A stretch of 64,000 nucleotides of DNA from Allacma fusca (GCA_947179485.1 OX359245.1:66513067-66577066), one strand, 5' to 3'; positions 48,331 to 61,259 are shown, numbered from the stretch's first letter. Made by a program: numbers and translations. The notes: generated by a model from the sequence alone, not told the origin.

Positions 48331-51300
48331 TACGCTGGACCTGATGAAGGGCTATATACATACATGGATCATACAGCCAAAGCCCGTATGAATTATACCG
48401 TGAACCGAAAATCTATAATTTTTGGTTCATTCAGGTCGCAGCGATTACTACTGATAGCCAAAATTCAGAAAACTGTTTTATATTTTTTGGAATGTAATAC
48501 GTATATTACTTGCAGTATGCTATTATTCGTGTTTTATAATCAATATATATGTATCGGTATGTCCTTAGACACACTACCTTTGACATATGACATTAACACT
48601 GTAATACATAAACTGGATATAGTGGTCAAGAAAAACTTAAATTGTTTGCTTAATTTCGAAATATGTTTCCAAATAGCTTCTATGACGGAGTTGTAAGATT
48701 TCGTGAATATACCCCTGCGTTTAGCATTGTCGACATGACAGGGCCTTTCCAAATATACAGCTTCTGTGGAGATTATTGAAAATATGAGGTAAGAATGAAG
48801 GAAATGAAACCTGGATTATTTATTAAAAAATTCGTTAACCTTACCTCACATTTTCAGCTCCTCATACAGTTTTTGAGCTCGTAAGATCATTTTTGTCTAA
48901 TGAGAAATTTTTGTAATGTCATTTTGAGCAATCATATCGCTATGCAGTATTTTAATTAAACTGTCTTTGAAACCGTCTCTGATAAAATGAACCAGTGACT
49001 TTTTCCACATGTTTTCCTTTAGATATTAATTTTACCAACACTGCTTTGCACGAATCCTAATGTACAACTCTGCGGGATAGCTTTCTGGCAAGCCCATTAC
49101 ATTTACAACCAAAAGCGTAAAAATACATTTTTATGTTAGAGAAAACATTTTAAACAAACTTTTTTCAAAATATTCAGATAATCCAATTTCCACATCCTCG
49201 CTGTGTCAACCATGGTTAAGAAGCAGGAATAATAAATGTCATAAAATATATGTTAAATAGGTATACGCTGTCCCTAATGTGGTATAAGGTGGATGTTTTT
49301 TTCACACCGACATCCTATACAACGAACATAAACTGATGCACCTATAACCTGCATATAATAATGGGGGTATAAATAAATAAATACGGGTAGCTAAAACCCA
49401 TGATACTCATTATAAATATAACAAAATCAGAACATTTTATTCGTACACACACCAAGTTTTGAAAGGTTGTATAGGTGTCTGTTAACCGCGATCAATCTTA
49501 TAACGGATCTACAAATATTAGGTGTACGTGAAAAACTAGCACTTGGAAGTTCTTTCATTAAAACAATAGACTTAGTATACCTCGAATTTTTGCAGTAGGC
49601 TGGCTTCCTAAATAGCAGCTAGCCTACTAAAATAGTAGGCATCTGGCAGTAATTTATTTGGAAATTGTTGTGATAGAGCTGTAGAGAGAGGCGACCGTGT
49701 TAACTATAGTGTATTTAACAGATGAATGTTAACAATGATTTTGTAACCTTCGTTAATAATTTTGTAACCTCAGTGTTTTATATTCTCCCGTTTTAAGAAG
49801 CCACGACATCAAATTTTGCGGATCTGGCATGGCGTTGGCTTTTTAAAAATAACATACCATTTTCACAGGGACCTAGTTTAAAAAGCATAGCGTATCAAAA
49901 AAAAAGTACGTTTAAGGTTTTAGACAGCTATGCTATGCTAAGCTTCAAAAGGGTATCTTATGTCTGAACGTTTTTTACAATAAATTTAAGGATTTACAAA
50001 TCTCATAATTAATAAATGTTCCTTCTTGGGATTACCGGTCATACATTTTCCAGTTCAGTTTCATACAGCGTCGATTCGGAAGCAGACATACGGACGTCGT
50101 GTAAAGGAGGGTTGTTCTTTGTTCTACACATTTTCAAGGATATATTGCCGGCAACTTCTAATCACAACCATCGACTGCTAAAGTTTCATAATTTCCGTCT
50201 ACTTAATCTGCACTCACTGAATTACCTTAAGGTGATGACAGTACCTGCAACAGTTGACAATTAATTTTAAAAATTACTGATAGTTGAGTAACCTCAAAGT
50301 ATTTTGCACACATGTACATATATATTACAGCAGTCCGATCAAAAAATATGTGTATTCAAAAATACTTTCTAAAAATATCATCTGGAATGGTAATTTTATC
50401 TGGGTGACAGAAAGCATTACGTTTTGATGAAAAGGTCCCTTTGATTTCTAATTCTTATATTATAGATTACTGTTTAATCATGAAGTTAGTTTTCAATTAA
50501 AATTGTTAAAATCATCTATCAAAACAATGATCGTTTCAAATGCTTTCAGTGTAAAAACTAGCACTAAACTAACTCTACAGTCAGTTCGTCGAAGATTAAT
50601 AAATAAGGAGCTGTAGCTTTAAAGGTGGATAGGCAAAACAGGTAGGAGTTCAACAGAACAATAGTAAATAATTTGAAGAGGAGCAACTTATTAATTCGGG
50701 TAAAAGGACTTAATACACTCGAACACTACCACTAAAACAATGCATGTAGATTGGCAGTGATTTGAAAAATTATAAAAAAGTATAATATACATACATGTAT
50801 GTCTTTATATTGAAACAATACATATACATAGTGCAATCCAAATCAATGTCAGTACTCACAACGATAATTTCCACGTTACATGTATAATTGGCATATTTAA
50901 GGTACGATGAGTTCTACAGCCTGACAGTAAAAGTTTAAGAAATGACACGCATTGCTTGTAAATTACTTACTGATATTGAGTCTAGGTTCCACATATTAAT
51001 AAAACTTGTATCCCTTGAAAATTGACGTCCGAGTTGGTGCTAGCATTTTGGTGCAGTCCTACACTGAACTTCCAAGTGAATATTATCAGGATGGTCCCAC
51101 TTGATAGAGATCTTCAAAATTGTTACAGGCTAAGTAAATAAAAGAAATTCAGAAAATATGATTAAAAGCCGCTCTTAATTGTGCTAAGTTACAACTTTTC
51201 ATGTTGGCATGCAGAACATTGAGATTCATACCTGGTGTGAGATGGACTTATTTCCGTTTCTTTTCCAATACGGGTTATTCAATTGCTTGCAGTCTGGCCT

Positions 51301-54300
51301 ATTCCAAAATTTAGTCGAAAACATCAGGTTTATTTGAAATCATAAGCAATCTAAATTACAACCCAATTCATGCACGTCTTACTGGCGAAGTAGTATAGTT
51401 CATAAGGCAATTTTAACTTTTAACTTGATTCATACTTCTCATAGGACTGATGATTCAAAACTAATTTTTTACATAATTGTTTGGAATTTCAAGAAAATTC
51501 ACACCGCTCAGGCATGTATTGACGTCTCCTTCACAACACAGTACAAGTTGAAGTTAATAAAACTTCAAAAGCTCTTTTCGTTATTGTCGTTGGTTAAACC
51601 GTAAACTCACACGGCAAAAGCTACTGGAGCATTACGACGGGCATAAGAGCAAAATTTGCTATGCTGGTTTGTGTCCCTAATGTTTTTCAGAGACTTGAAT
51701 GAGAGAAAGTTGTCACCCAAAACGTATTCACAGGTATATTTTTTTATCCAGTGGATCGACATCACTTTGCTGCGCCCTTCACTTTGATTGTTGAAGTGGA
51801 AATTTTACTGCGAGGTATTTTTGTGCACTTTGGTGTGAAAATCTCCCCCAGTCCCACGGTACCCTTGCTGTGCGTTTTCCATATTTCTAATGGTTAGTGT
51901 CGATACCTGCAACAGAACCGGTAATTTGCATAAATATTTCACAATTGTAAATGAAATAATGGGAAGGTCAATAAATTATAGAAATGGAAGCAACATAACA
52001 GAACTCAAAATTATTTAAAGCATCTGTTTTATATTCTGAATTACAACAGATTTGTTTAGGAATGTTGAACTATTTGACTACAATGTAGAAAAATACTTAT
52101 AATTAATTACTTATTTACCCATAAGAAAACCTCGCTGTTTGTAAAATTTACATTGGAATGATATTTTGGGAGCTGTTAGTACTTGTGCCAGTTCGAACTG
52201 GTTCAGCCACTACAGTTGGCCATATTTTAATTTTCCAACTTGAATTGTAAGGGTTAATTTACTTAAAATAAGGTATAAAAAATTTCGAATTGTTTCGAAA
52301 AAACCGAATTTTTATTGCAAATCAGTCATCTTCTCTAGCGAATAATTTCGTATAAGAGTGTTTTGCAGGTCATATGCAGTGTACCATTTACGCCTTCAAA
52401 CCAATGTATATCTTATTTAATGAAATTTAAAATCTCAATAAAAATATTCTATATCCTCATTTTGCAGTAAATTGCTTTATTTGTCTACCAAAATTTATTT
52501 CGTTTTACTCGCTTTAATGTTCACAACGGGAGAGTATTAATGTTAGTACATTTCACTAAAGTAAAATTCAAGCAACCAATAAGGATTGCAATACACTGAA
52601 CAGCCAACTCTTTCTAAAACGATCTCGATTGCTTGATACGATCTTTTTTGTAACTTACAATGTCCTTTAACTTTTTTAAATTTGTATAAAAAGGAGCAAA
52701 ATTGCTGGGTACATTTCCTTTCCCCACAAAACCTTTTTAGCGCATGTGAGTGTAACTTTTTTTAAAAACATTCCATTTGGGTTATCTTATTATAGACAAG
52801 ATAAATACAATAATTTTTTTTGCACTATTTACTATGAGATCTTGACAATTCCACACAATATTTATTATCGGTCACAGTCATCAGTTATTTACATATATTT
52901 CTATGCGGTTTGACATAATAAGGCTGCTTTAGTTGTTAATTGACTAAATCTAAAGCAGTTTTCTTTGCATTAGGGGTAATTTACACAGATCATGATTTAA
53001 GAGCTAATAATCATACAAAATTTGTATGAATTATTTCTTATGTAAGCCCTGACTATAATAATTATTGTTGTCCATAAAAAGAATTTGGAGTACAAAGGCC
53101 TGATTTACAATCCCAATTCCTGTTTACGCAATACTTAAGACTATGAGTACAAGGAATAAAGGGTTTACAATTTATACGCGGAAGCATTTCGTGTCTCAAG
53201 ATAATTTGTTGTAGCGAGAGTTGACTCTACAGTGCAATCAGATTTCTGCATTTTACTTAAGCAACTGATGCTTATTTGTGAGTAAACTTGCACCTTACCT
53301 TTTGAGTGTTTTCGATTGTTTTATTTGACAATAATTAAAAAGTCTATAGAACTCCTTAACCTCTCTGGATAGAGAATGTTACTCTGGGTCTTCAAGTTGT
53401 CACAATTAGAGCTTCCTATTTTGTCAGGTGTGACAATACGTGAGTAGGAAGACTGACAATGAGACGGGCTTCCATCTTGTTAGGATTTCCACACCACAAA
53501 ACAGCAATTTCTTAACTATTATTGCTTCCAATGGTGTCACTGGAGGAATAGCAATGTGTAAACTTCAGCTCTGGTTCACAACTTAAATATTTTCCAAATC
53601 GTTTGGTCCTGCAACTAATAAGTGAAAATATGCAACGGCCAATTTTCACTTATAAATTAAAAGTACATTGAACAGGCTTGCCACTTTGACGAGAAATTAC
53701 TTTCAGAGGATCCAATGGACGTGTGACAAATTCTAAGAGTTTTATGATTCTACTGATTGCGCATGAATGGTTCCTTTGTTCTAGTAAATGAGCATAGAAG
53801 ATACTTGTGTTGTTATGCTTGAAGAAATAAAGTCCTCTGAGCTAGATTACATACCTATCATTCCCGTGCATGTGCATGGATTCATTTGGTGAGTCATTCT
53901 GAGCATGAGCAAGTGCTCCATAATTAGCAGTTTTTCCCAAGGAGCAAGGTCCAGTAAAGTAATAAATATACTTAGAGCAAATGCACGCAAAAAAAAATTT
54001 ATATCGTAACTGCGTAGCGGCCGGTTTCAAAACTGGATGACATTACATTGATTTTTTTTCTTTTTGAGTATACCGATTCTACGAACAATGCTCAAGAAGC
54101 AAATATAAAAATACAATCCATGTGTGGAACGTTTCTTGACAATAATGCTCTGTCTGGACGTAATTGTAAATGTGGGTGGCCAGAGTTATACATTTTCATA
54201 TTTACAATATAGAGGAATGTTAAAATCAATAAACTTTGTTAATTTTAGGATAATAATTATTCTCGTTTACAGAGATAAAAACAAACATTGTGATCAACGT

Positions 54301-55325
54301 CAAAGGGGTCAAATTTGCTTGTCTCTATTTCCCTATTATGTATATAATATTGTTCGTGAAGAAGCAAAAACTTCCAGACGGTATTTCCGAAATAAAAGAA
54401 ACATGGTCTGCTCGCAGTTTTCACGAAAAGAAAAATGAACTGGATTTTATTGTAATGCGTGGAATATGGTACAGTAAATATCATGGAGGATTTTTTTTAA
54501 TCTAACTTAAAATTCATTAGGACCTCTTCCCCTTCGCTAAGGATATGCTCTAATCAGGCCCTATCTTAAAGCACAAAGTATACGCACACATGAGTAATTA
54601 GCAATCTGATATCCCGAATATTTTCAACCTCAAATTCAAAATATGTTAATTCAAAATAGTGAGCTCTACGTAGGGTCGTTTCAAATTTGGGATTTCAAAC
54701 TCATTGAGCCGAGCCAGTAATTCCGATTAACCCGTTTAGCAATCATTGTCGAGATTGTAGTCAAAGTACCAACAATTTAATGTTTAGCAATTAATTGTTT
54801 GTCTGTAAGTATACATGGGTATTACTTAGCGTTGTTAGGACTTCCACGAAGTTTTGATTTCTCTTTACGATTTTCTCGTCTGAGGCGGACATTGTTATAC
54901 AAATTATTATTACACTTGATCCTCAAAAACATTATGGTCGCTGAAAATCTGCTGCTTTAGAAATCCTTAAAAACTCTGACGGCTTTGATTAAAACCGCTT
55001 ACCTCTGTAACTACGATTATTTAGATTATTTTAATTTTATAAAATCCCGACAAGATTTTAGAGTAATTAGAAATGTGGAGAAATAGATACATAATATAAT
55101 CAATCATATAATTACGCATGTGCAATTGGATATTTAGTCGACTCTTTCTGTATCGCTATACCCTATAGGAAATCTTCCATCATGACAATTGAGTGAGGAT
55201 CTCCCCAGAGTGCATATACATTACTATGCTGCCGGAGCCCGTGTATAATTTAATTTCCTCATAGCGTCAAGAATTTTCCGGTGACGTTATAAAGGATAGT
55301 CGAATGTAAATGAACTGCTAAATTC

Positions 55326-55540
55326 AGCAAAATTGCATTTCAACAGGAATCCGAAGGAGATTGTAAGGCTTTTCCGGAGTGTGGACTCTTCAATGTGTAG
55401 TTTGTTCACTTTTAGGGAGAATTTTAAAGCGGTAAATTCAGATTTGTGTTCTGAAACCATTTTTACCTCCACGAAAATGGACTGTGCTTGGAGTTTGTAA
55501 TGCATTCCTTTAATTTTGTAAATGCTTTTGAGTTTTAGGT
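55326..55540. repeat. 215-bp direct repeat, copy 1
   Basis: Nearly identical to 55875-56089 (offset 549 bp; I see one mismatch). Its last 40 bases also match the start of the window. On the minus strand it is open for about 60 codons (HYKLQAQSIFVEVKMV). In both copies the minus-strand repeat begins ACCTAAAACTC. It may be an exon duplicate or part of a local repeat. Confidence 0.85.
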
Positions 55541-55874
55541 TCACAAGTGTACAGTTAGTACGACAGTGACAAGTGAGAATAGGCAATTATTGTCTTTACG
55601 GAATTTTAATAAGTATTTTAAATTATAGTTCCATAATTAGCCTACTACACAATATACACACTGTATAAGTAACCAAATTGTTTTTAGTACTTTGGAATCG
55701 GTTACATTGAACTTAAAATTAAGTGAAGTTCATGGAAATTCATGAAACAATACTCTTGACCTGATGATGGATGATTAAAACCGAAACGCGTCGTCAAGAA
55801 TAATTTAAGTATTCTATAATAACTATCATTTCCATCATTGCCACGGTTGCTACAGTTCTCATCATTAAACTAAA

Positions 55875-56089
55875 AGCAAAATTGCATTTCAACAGGAATC
55901 CGAAGGAGATTGTAAGGCTTTTCCGGAGTGTGGACTCTTCTATGTGTAGTTTGTTCACTTTTAGGGAGAATTTTAAAGCGGTAAATTCAGATTTGTGTTC
56001 TGAAACCATTTTTACCTCCACGAAAATGGACTGTGCTTGGAGTTTGTAATGCATTCCTTTAATTTTGTAAATGCTTTTGAGTTTTAGGT
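55875..56089. repeat. 215-bp direct repeat, copy 2
   Basis: Partner of 55326-55540. The 334 bp between them contain GATGATGGATGATTAAAACC followed by GAAACGCGTCGTC, a phrase I cannot place. Near-identity against the diverged array implies a young duplication or gene conversion. Confidence 0.85.
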
Positions 56090-56775
56090 ATAACTAAATG
56101 ACACGCTAAATGAATATACTATCATATGATTGTGCTGTCTATGTGCTGCTATTCTGCCATAAATTATTGTTCAACATTGTTTTAATAATAATTAGTTGTA
56201 ATGTATTGAATTTGTTCTGGTATATACCTGCAAATATTTAGTAATTTATTTGAATTTTGTTGAAGGCTTTAGTGAGTATAGAATTATTTTGCTAGTACAC
56301 TCTAAGTTGGGAAAGAAAAGCCAAAATCAAAACTGGGACTGTGCATTAGGCAAGACACTGTTATGAAACTATCAGCTCGCCAAGGCAATAAAATGTTTTG
56401 TCGTAAACTCTCGCTGTGCATTTAAATATACATGTATATGTTGGTATAATCTGCGATATGCAGGCAGTGAATCCATATAACGCGTAGGCAGTTGGTACAA
56501 TATAAAGTAAACAATTCTCGATCAGCGACAGTTTTTATTTTGTTTCTCAGTTGGAATGCCTGTTTGAATATTATTTTGCGTTGCTGTTAAAACTCATTTA
56601 TTTTTCTTCCCTTACAATCTGGGCTTGCTTACAATAAAGTATTGATCTGTGATCAAAATAATTAGGGCTAATAACTGGGCTATAATAATTAGGCCTGACA
56701 AATAGGTTATGATGTAGGTAGATTCGCAAAAATCTATAGGAAGTAGGTACATAAAGGTAAGATGTAAATGAAGAC

Positions 56776-56997
56776 GAGTCAAACCAACAACGAGTCAAAG
56801 TCGAAGGATGCAGCAAACATATGGACCATCTGTACGAAGATGCGGGATTCCAGAAAGTGTACAAAGAATTCCGTACGAAGGCAGCCGCAATTCGTGATGC
56901 TCAAGTCACGAGTTACTGCTGGGACGATTAGGACGAAGTTGACTTCGTTGTAATCTACCCAGGAGGAACACACCTGGAAGAAAATCGACGAAACTAA
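56776..56997 (+). pseudogene. Exon-like fragment, copy 1 (twin at 59529)
   Basis: A frame from about 56797 reads like a real exon (KHMDHLYEDAGFQKVYKEF, then DEVDFVVIYPGGTHLEEN) with one TAG in CWDD-stop-DEVDF. A twin at 59529-59750 has the same stop. Family not recognised. Overlapping frames on both strands (56768-56953, 56779-57123) are shadows. It interrupts unit D between 56640 and 57000. Confidence 0.5.
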
Positions 56998-57164
56998 TGG
57001 GTTCCCTTTCGGGAGATTCAATGAGAAAAAAATCAAGGAAAATACACGGTAAAAGAACAATATTAATTTAAACTTGAATAGAGAATAACTAACAATGAAA
57101 CTAACAATAAAAACCTGTTCCATGTGTTTTACTACTCAAAACAACAACTAATGACAACGCTGTG

Positions 57165-57950
57165 ATTATTGTTGTTAATTATGGAATTTATTGTTGTAAC
57201 TTTCACCCCAATTTTTTTAATACATCAAAATTATTGAGATCATCAATGAGAAGCTTGAAATCCAATAGTGGATGGGTTTTAAAAATAACAAAATAGCACA
57301 TTAAATTCCATTTCATTACATTACGTGGAAATAATACGAGACGCTTTATTTATTTGGAAATTTCTGACACCGAAGAAATTGTCATCGTCAAGTATACAAT
57401 TAATTTTGTGGTGAAAAGACTTAAAAAAAGAATCTCACACTAAACCCAACCTTTGAAAGATTCAATGACAATAACATCAAGCAAAATACATGGTGCGTTA
57501 ACTATAATAATTTTAACTTCAATATAGAATAACAACTAAAACTAACAACAAGAATATATCCCACATGTTTTACTACCCGCTTCAAAACAACAACTGGTAA
57601 ACGATGAGAAACGGAGTAGTGGGTACACAATGACTTTGGTGCAACGAAATGCACATGGATTACATATCAAGAGCCCAATATTGGTTTTAACAATCCTCAA
57701 CTCATTTACAATGCCTGCCATTTCTCCAAGCAAGGTTTTTTATTTAATTACGCAGTGCTTCTTCCTCTTATGCATAAACAATAGTCTTTTCCCGTTACAG
57801 GAGCAAGAACAAATCTTACAGTTGTGGTTTATTTCCCATATGAGTCAACTCATGTTGAACAAAATTAATTTTCTGATCTGTCTGAAATACACACTTCAAA
57901 CAGCAGTATTTACTCTCACCAGTGTGGTTTCTTAAATGTGTGTAAAAACG
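57165..57950 (-). pseudogene. 3' fragment of a ZNF exon, copy E
   Basis: 57165-57540 matches the non-coding tail of unit B (23820-24190). 57542-57950 corresponds to fingers 13, 12 and part of 11 of the intact exon, read on the minus strand. Finger 13 retains CNPCAF but is frameshifted after CTKV. Finger 12 has a Cys/Gln-rich remnant. Similarity stops abruptly at about 57935, so fingers 1-10 are absent. It lies beside a second, even shorter tail copy at 57000-57150. Confidence 0.75.
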
Positions 57951-58331
57951 GGGCAAGTGGGGAGGTAATGCGGGTGAACATTCGATGGTTGGGGAAAGAA
58001 TCTGCCCAGTTTTAAACGGTAGTGAGCGTAAGGCAAGGGGAATGATTTAAGGAAATGAGTCTTAAAACTGCATTACGTGTACAGAGTTCAGGGAGAAGTG
58101 GAAATATTTTCTCAAGTAAAAAGTGTTAAACTGATAGGAACTGTAAAATGTGAACTTGAACTGAGAAATGATGTATATGTATATGATATAGTAAGTATAT
58201 ATATGTAGAAATTGTGTTTTATCTGGAAAATTAATAATATTGTATTCACACATGTACTCGTAGCGTTTTGATTGCACTGGAAAAGTTAGGGCTTGCCAAG
58301 AGAATTTTTCAGTTAAATAGAAACTATAACA
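57951..58331. other. Interval with no gene seen
   Basis: G-rich near 57950-58020, then AT-rich. The 100-codon minus frame at 58062-58364 is Tyr/Ile/Phe-rich AT composition and is not supported as a gene. Confidence 0.4.
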
Positions 58332-58772
58332 ATGGCTCAAAGCCACGTAGGAACAGTTAGCCACATTATTGTGTGCAACTATTATTTGTGCAGGTTAAAC
58401 CTGTTCGGGGAAGGTGTTGTTAAGTTAACTGCAGTTAGTTGCTTAGAGAATTTTCGGAGTTAAATAAAAATTATAACAATGGCTCAAAGGCACGTAGGAA
58501 CAGTTAGCCACATTATGGTGTGCAACTATTATTTGTGCAGGTTAAACCTGTTCGGGGAAGGTGTTGTTAAGTTAACTGCAGTTAGTTGCTTAGAGAATTT
58601 TCGGAGTTAAATAAAAATTATAACAATGGCCCAAAGCCTCGTAGGAAGAGTTAGCCACATTATTGTGTGCAACTATTATTTGTGCAGGTTAAACCTGTTC
58701 GGGGAAGGTGTTGTTAAGTTAACTGCAGTTAGTTGCTTAGAGAATTTTCGGAGTTAAATAAAAATTATAACA
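58332..58772 (+). repeat. Three tandem 147-bp repeats, each with an ATG
   Basis: Near-identical units start at ATG 58332, 58479 and 58626, followed by a diverged fourth start at 58773. Each unit opens a 43-44-codon frame (starts MAQ, then HVGTVSHI in most, CNYYLC and NLFGEG) closed by TAA. The same positions in the diverged downstream copy read CNYDLC and NLFGEP, so the repeats are duplicates of the beginning of that coding sequence. The unit also holds the palindrome CAGGTTAAACCTG. Confidence 0.9.
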
Positions 58773-59413
58773 ATGGCTCAAAATCACGTTTGAACTGTGA
58801 GTCACACTGTTATGTGCAACTACGATTTGTGTAAGCACAATTTATTTGGGGAGCCTACAGTCAAATTTAAAAGGAAACAAGAGGAGAAAGTCGTGGATGA
58901 AAACACCGCCAAAGAAATAATATTGAACTTCTTTGATTTACTGAATATAGAGAAAGAACATATTATATACAAATATACAGACTACAATTTTGCGTATGCC
59001 TGCAAAAGTGGAATGCTTCTGGCAACAAGGTGCAAACATTTGTATCACAAGGTTAAATATAAATAATTTTTATTTTATTTGGTATACTAAATTTTAAATA
59101 TTTCAAAATTATGTATTTTGATATTTGTTATAAAATCTTATTATAAATTGATTTTTTAATGATTTTACAGGCTCGTTCGTCGGCTGATGTTAGCAATAAG
59201 TGCCCTTCTATTTGGAAGGGAAGAAACTGTTGAAAGCCAATCAACCCACAAAGCGGTGTAATATTTACTTCGGCTGCAATAAATAAAGTGTTAGAAGTGA
59301 GACAGCATGTGCAGCATGTGGCGAGGCATCGGCACGATGCAGAAAGAACACTCGTTTAAGATATTGAGAAGTTGAACGAGCGATTTGAGAAACTAATCGA
59401 CGAACAAAAGTAA
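58773..59413 (+). pseudogene. Two-exon pseudogene, Cys-containing start and coiled-coil end
   Basis: The ATG at 58773 is followed by a TGA at codon 7; an internal ATG at 58812 starts the open part. Exon 1 runs to 59051 with a donor AAG|GT, the intron is 59052-59170 (ends ATTTTACAG), and exon 2 continues in the same frame from 59171. Exon 2 has a TGA at 59231-59233 and a TAA near 59369, yet the frame carries on to TAA 59411-59413 with a coiled coil (EKLNERFEKLIDEQK). The N-terminus has C-x4-C and a later C-x3-Y-H, possibly metal-binding. Not a family I can name. If the stops are real it is recently dead; the 80-codon exon 1 is intact from 58812. Confidence 0.5.
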
Positions 59414-59528
59414 AATAAATGAAAGATTCATTAACCTATTTGGATGAGTGACTCTCAAAACGGGTGAGCTTATCCATGTTCATCAGAGCCAATCTTTTGA
59501 GAAAATAGAGATTCACAATGATTGCCGA

Positions 59529-59750
59529 ACGAGTCAAACCTACAACGAGTCAAAGTCGAAGGATGCAACAAACATATGGACCATCTGTACGAAGATGCGG
59601 GATTCCAGAAAGTGTACAAGGAATTCCGTACGAAGGCAGCCACAATTCGTGATGCTCAAGTCACGAGTTACTACTGGGGCGATTAGGACGAAGTTGACTT
59701 CGTTGTAATCTCCCCAGGAGGAACACACCTGGAAGAAAATCGACGAAACT
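59529..59750 (+). pseudogene. Exon-like fragment, copy 2 (twin at 56776)
   Basis: About 222 bp matching 56776-56997 with few differences, including the shared in-frame TAG after CWDD-like codons. Both copies start at CGAGTCAAACC and stop matching right after GACGAAACT, so the duplicated block has sharp edges. No target duplication is evident. Confidence 0.55.
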
Positions 59751-61259
59751 CTCGGGTTAGAACATCACACACTCAAGACAATCGTGATCCAGGAACATGA
59801 TTGGATATTCTTAGACAAAATCTAACGCACACAGTAATCCTAATCTCCCATTAGAATTCCATTTTCTTCTACATACCGTATTATTACATTCTTAACCCTT
59901 ACACTACTGTGCCTCTTTCGTTCTCCTTTCACGCAACGTGAGCTTTATGACTTCAGAGAGGGTACGTTTATAGAATTATGTTGTGCTTGTAAATATTTGT
60001 AAATATTGTTTTATGTATGAGAAAACCCATATGATTTGAGGTTTCTCTCCTTACGTTCAAATATTATTGTACATAAGTAATTTGAGAGAGATCTATGGGC
60101 TATTTGGAGTTTTTCATCTTAAGAAATACCGCAATCAGCAACACCTAGGAAAATCTGATGGTCAGTATTGACCATATATTTGTTACTATATATTGGTTTA
60201 TGATCACGTTGAACCCCATTTATTGATTTTGTTTATTATGTTTTACAACGAATAAAGGTTCATAGTTTATTATGTCTACGTTGACAGTCATAATTTATCC
60301 ACTACAGAAACAACCTTTTATTAGTATAAATAATTTATAATATATTTGATACATTTCATAGTTTTACCGTTTACGTCCTTAGCGAAGCCTCACTTCTGCG
60401 ATAATTCATTCAATATCGACTTCACATTTATTTTAATTATTTATTCCTTTTATCAAAATCTTGTAACTAAATAACTTTTAATTCCCCATTTCGATATAAT
60501 TATATTTTGATTCGAAAGTCTTAACAATAGTCCGCAGTATGCAGCTGTTAGAGTCCGTCAATTCAGACTTCTTTTACTGCAAAATCATACTTTGGCAAGT
60601 GGTTAAATTTAGCAATCTCTTAAATAATTAACGTCTTGCACTTTCCGAAAGTGCTTTTGTATTCGTTCCAGCGCTCAACTTGTATATGCATGGAAAAATA
60701 CGCCTCTACGTCGTAGGATACTTTATTGGATTTGCGGCGCACGAGACATCACCAGCGCTCTTTACACAATTCTATGTTTCGTACCAAGCCATTGGTCCAC
60801 TACCGGTGACACCGACACTAATTGTCTTGAAAATATCAAATGGTCATCATAACAGACAACATACCATATGATTTTTGTCCAGAATCCTTTAGAGTTAATT
60901 GATGACAACCAGTACCTAAGAAAAATCATGTTAGATAAAAATCTGCACAGTGGACAATAACACTTATACGAACGTAGTCAGTGCGTGACCTATAGTGACA
61001 TTAAAACATTATCACACGTCTTTAAATGGCGAAAACTGAACATGTGAGAAGATCAACGAATACATGACGCCGAAACTAGTTAAATTTTTCAATTGTATCG
61101 ATTTGGTTAAAATTCCCAAAACAAAATAACTGTTGAAGGGTTAATACCAAAGCAAGAATATATTGACGACGCAAACCTTCCACAATAAAAAAAATTTTGC
61201 AACAATGAAACTCCTTTTGCTTTACTTTGCATTGGTAACTCGTTATCATCACAATATGT
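59751..61259. other. Interval with no supported gene
   Basis: Mostly AT-rich unique sequence. A short frame at 60686-60871 (starts MHGKIRLYVVGYF, 61 codons) is the only part with more balanced composition. It has no recognised motif and no relative here, so I leave it uncalled. Confidence 0.4.

Larger units (their letters stand above)
49270..57150. repeat. Segmental duplication unit D of the ZNF array
   Basis: Collinear with unit B from 17290 (see the paired positions there) and with unit A (53530-53800 matches 520-780). Near 56100-56580 it matches B 22600-23080. Its right end (57000-57150) corresponds to the tail of a ZNF exon, but the finger region is missing and the sequence jumps at about 57160 to another copy. 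No gene is seen in 49270-55320 apart from the weak exon-like block at 51700-51905 noted under 19674. Frames near 53842 and 54124 are shared only as diverged duplicate sequence. Confidence 0.75.

Noticed and set aside
56768-57123. Frames of 61 and 114 codons on the two strands
   Set aside because: Shadows of the exon-like frame in 56776-56997.
58332-58772. Regular direct repeats that could suggest a CRISPR-like array
   Set aside because: The 147-bp units are contiguous with no variable spacers, and the context is eukaryotic; they are tandem duplicates of a gene start.
58773-59051. THAP-type zinc-finger domain
   Set aside because: Cysteine pair and terminal C/H residues are present, but the spacing and the invariant tryptophan and proline of THAP are missing.
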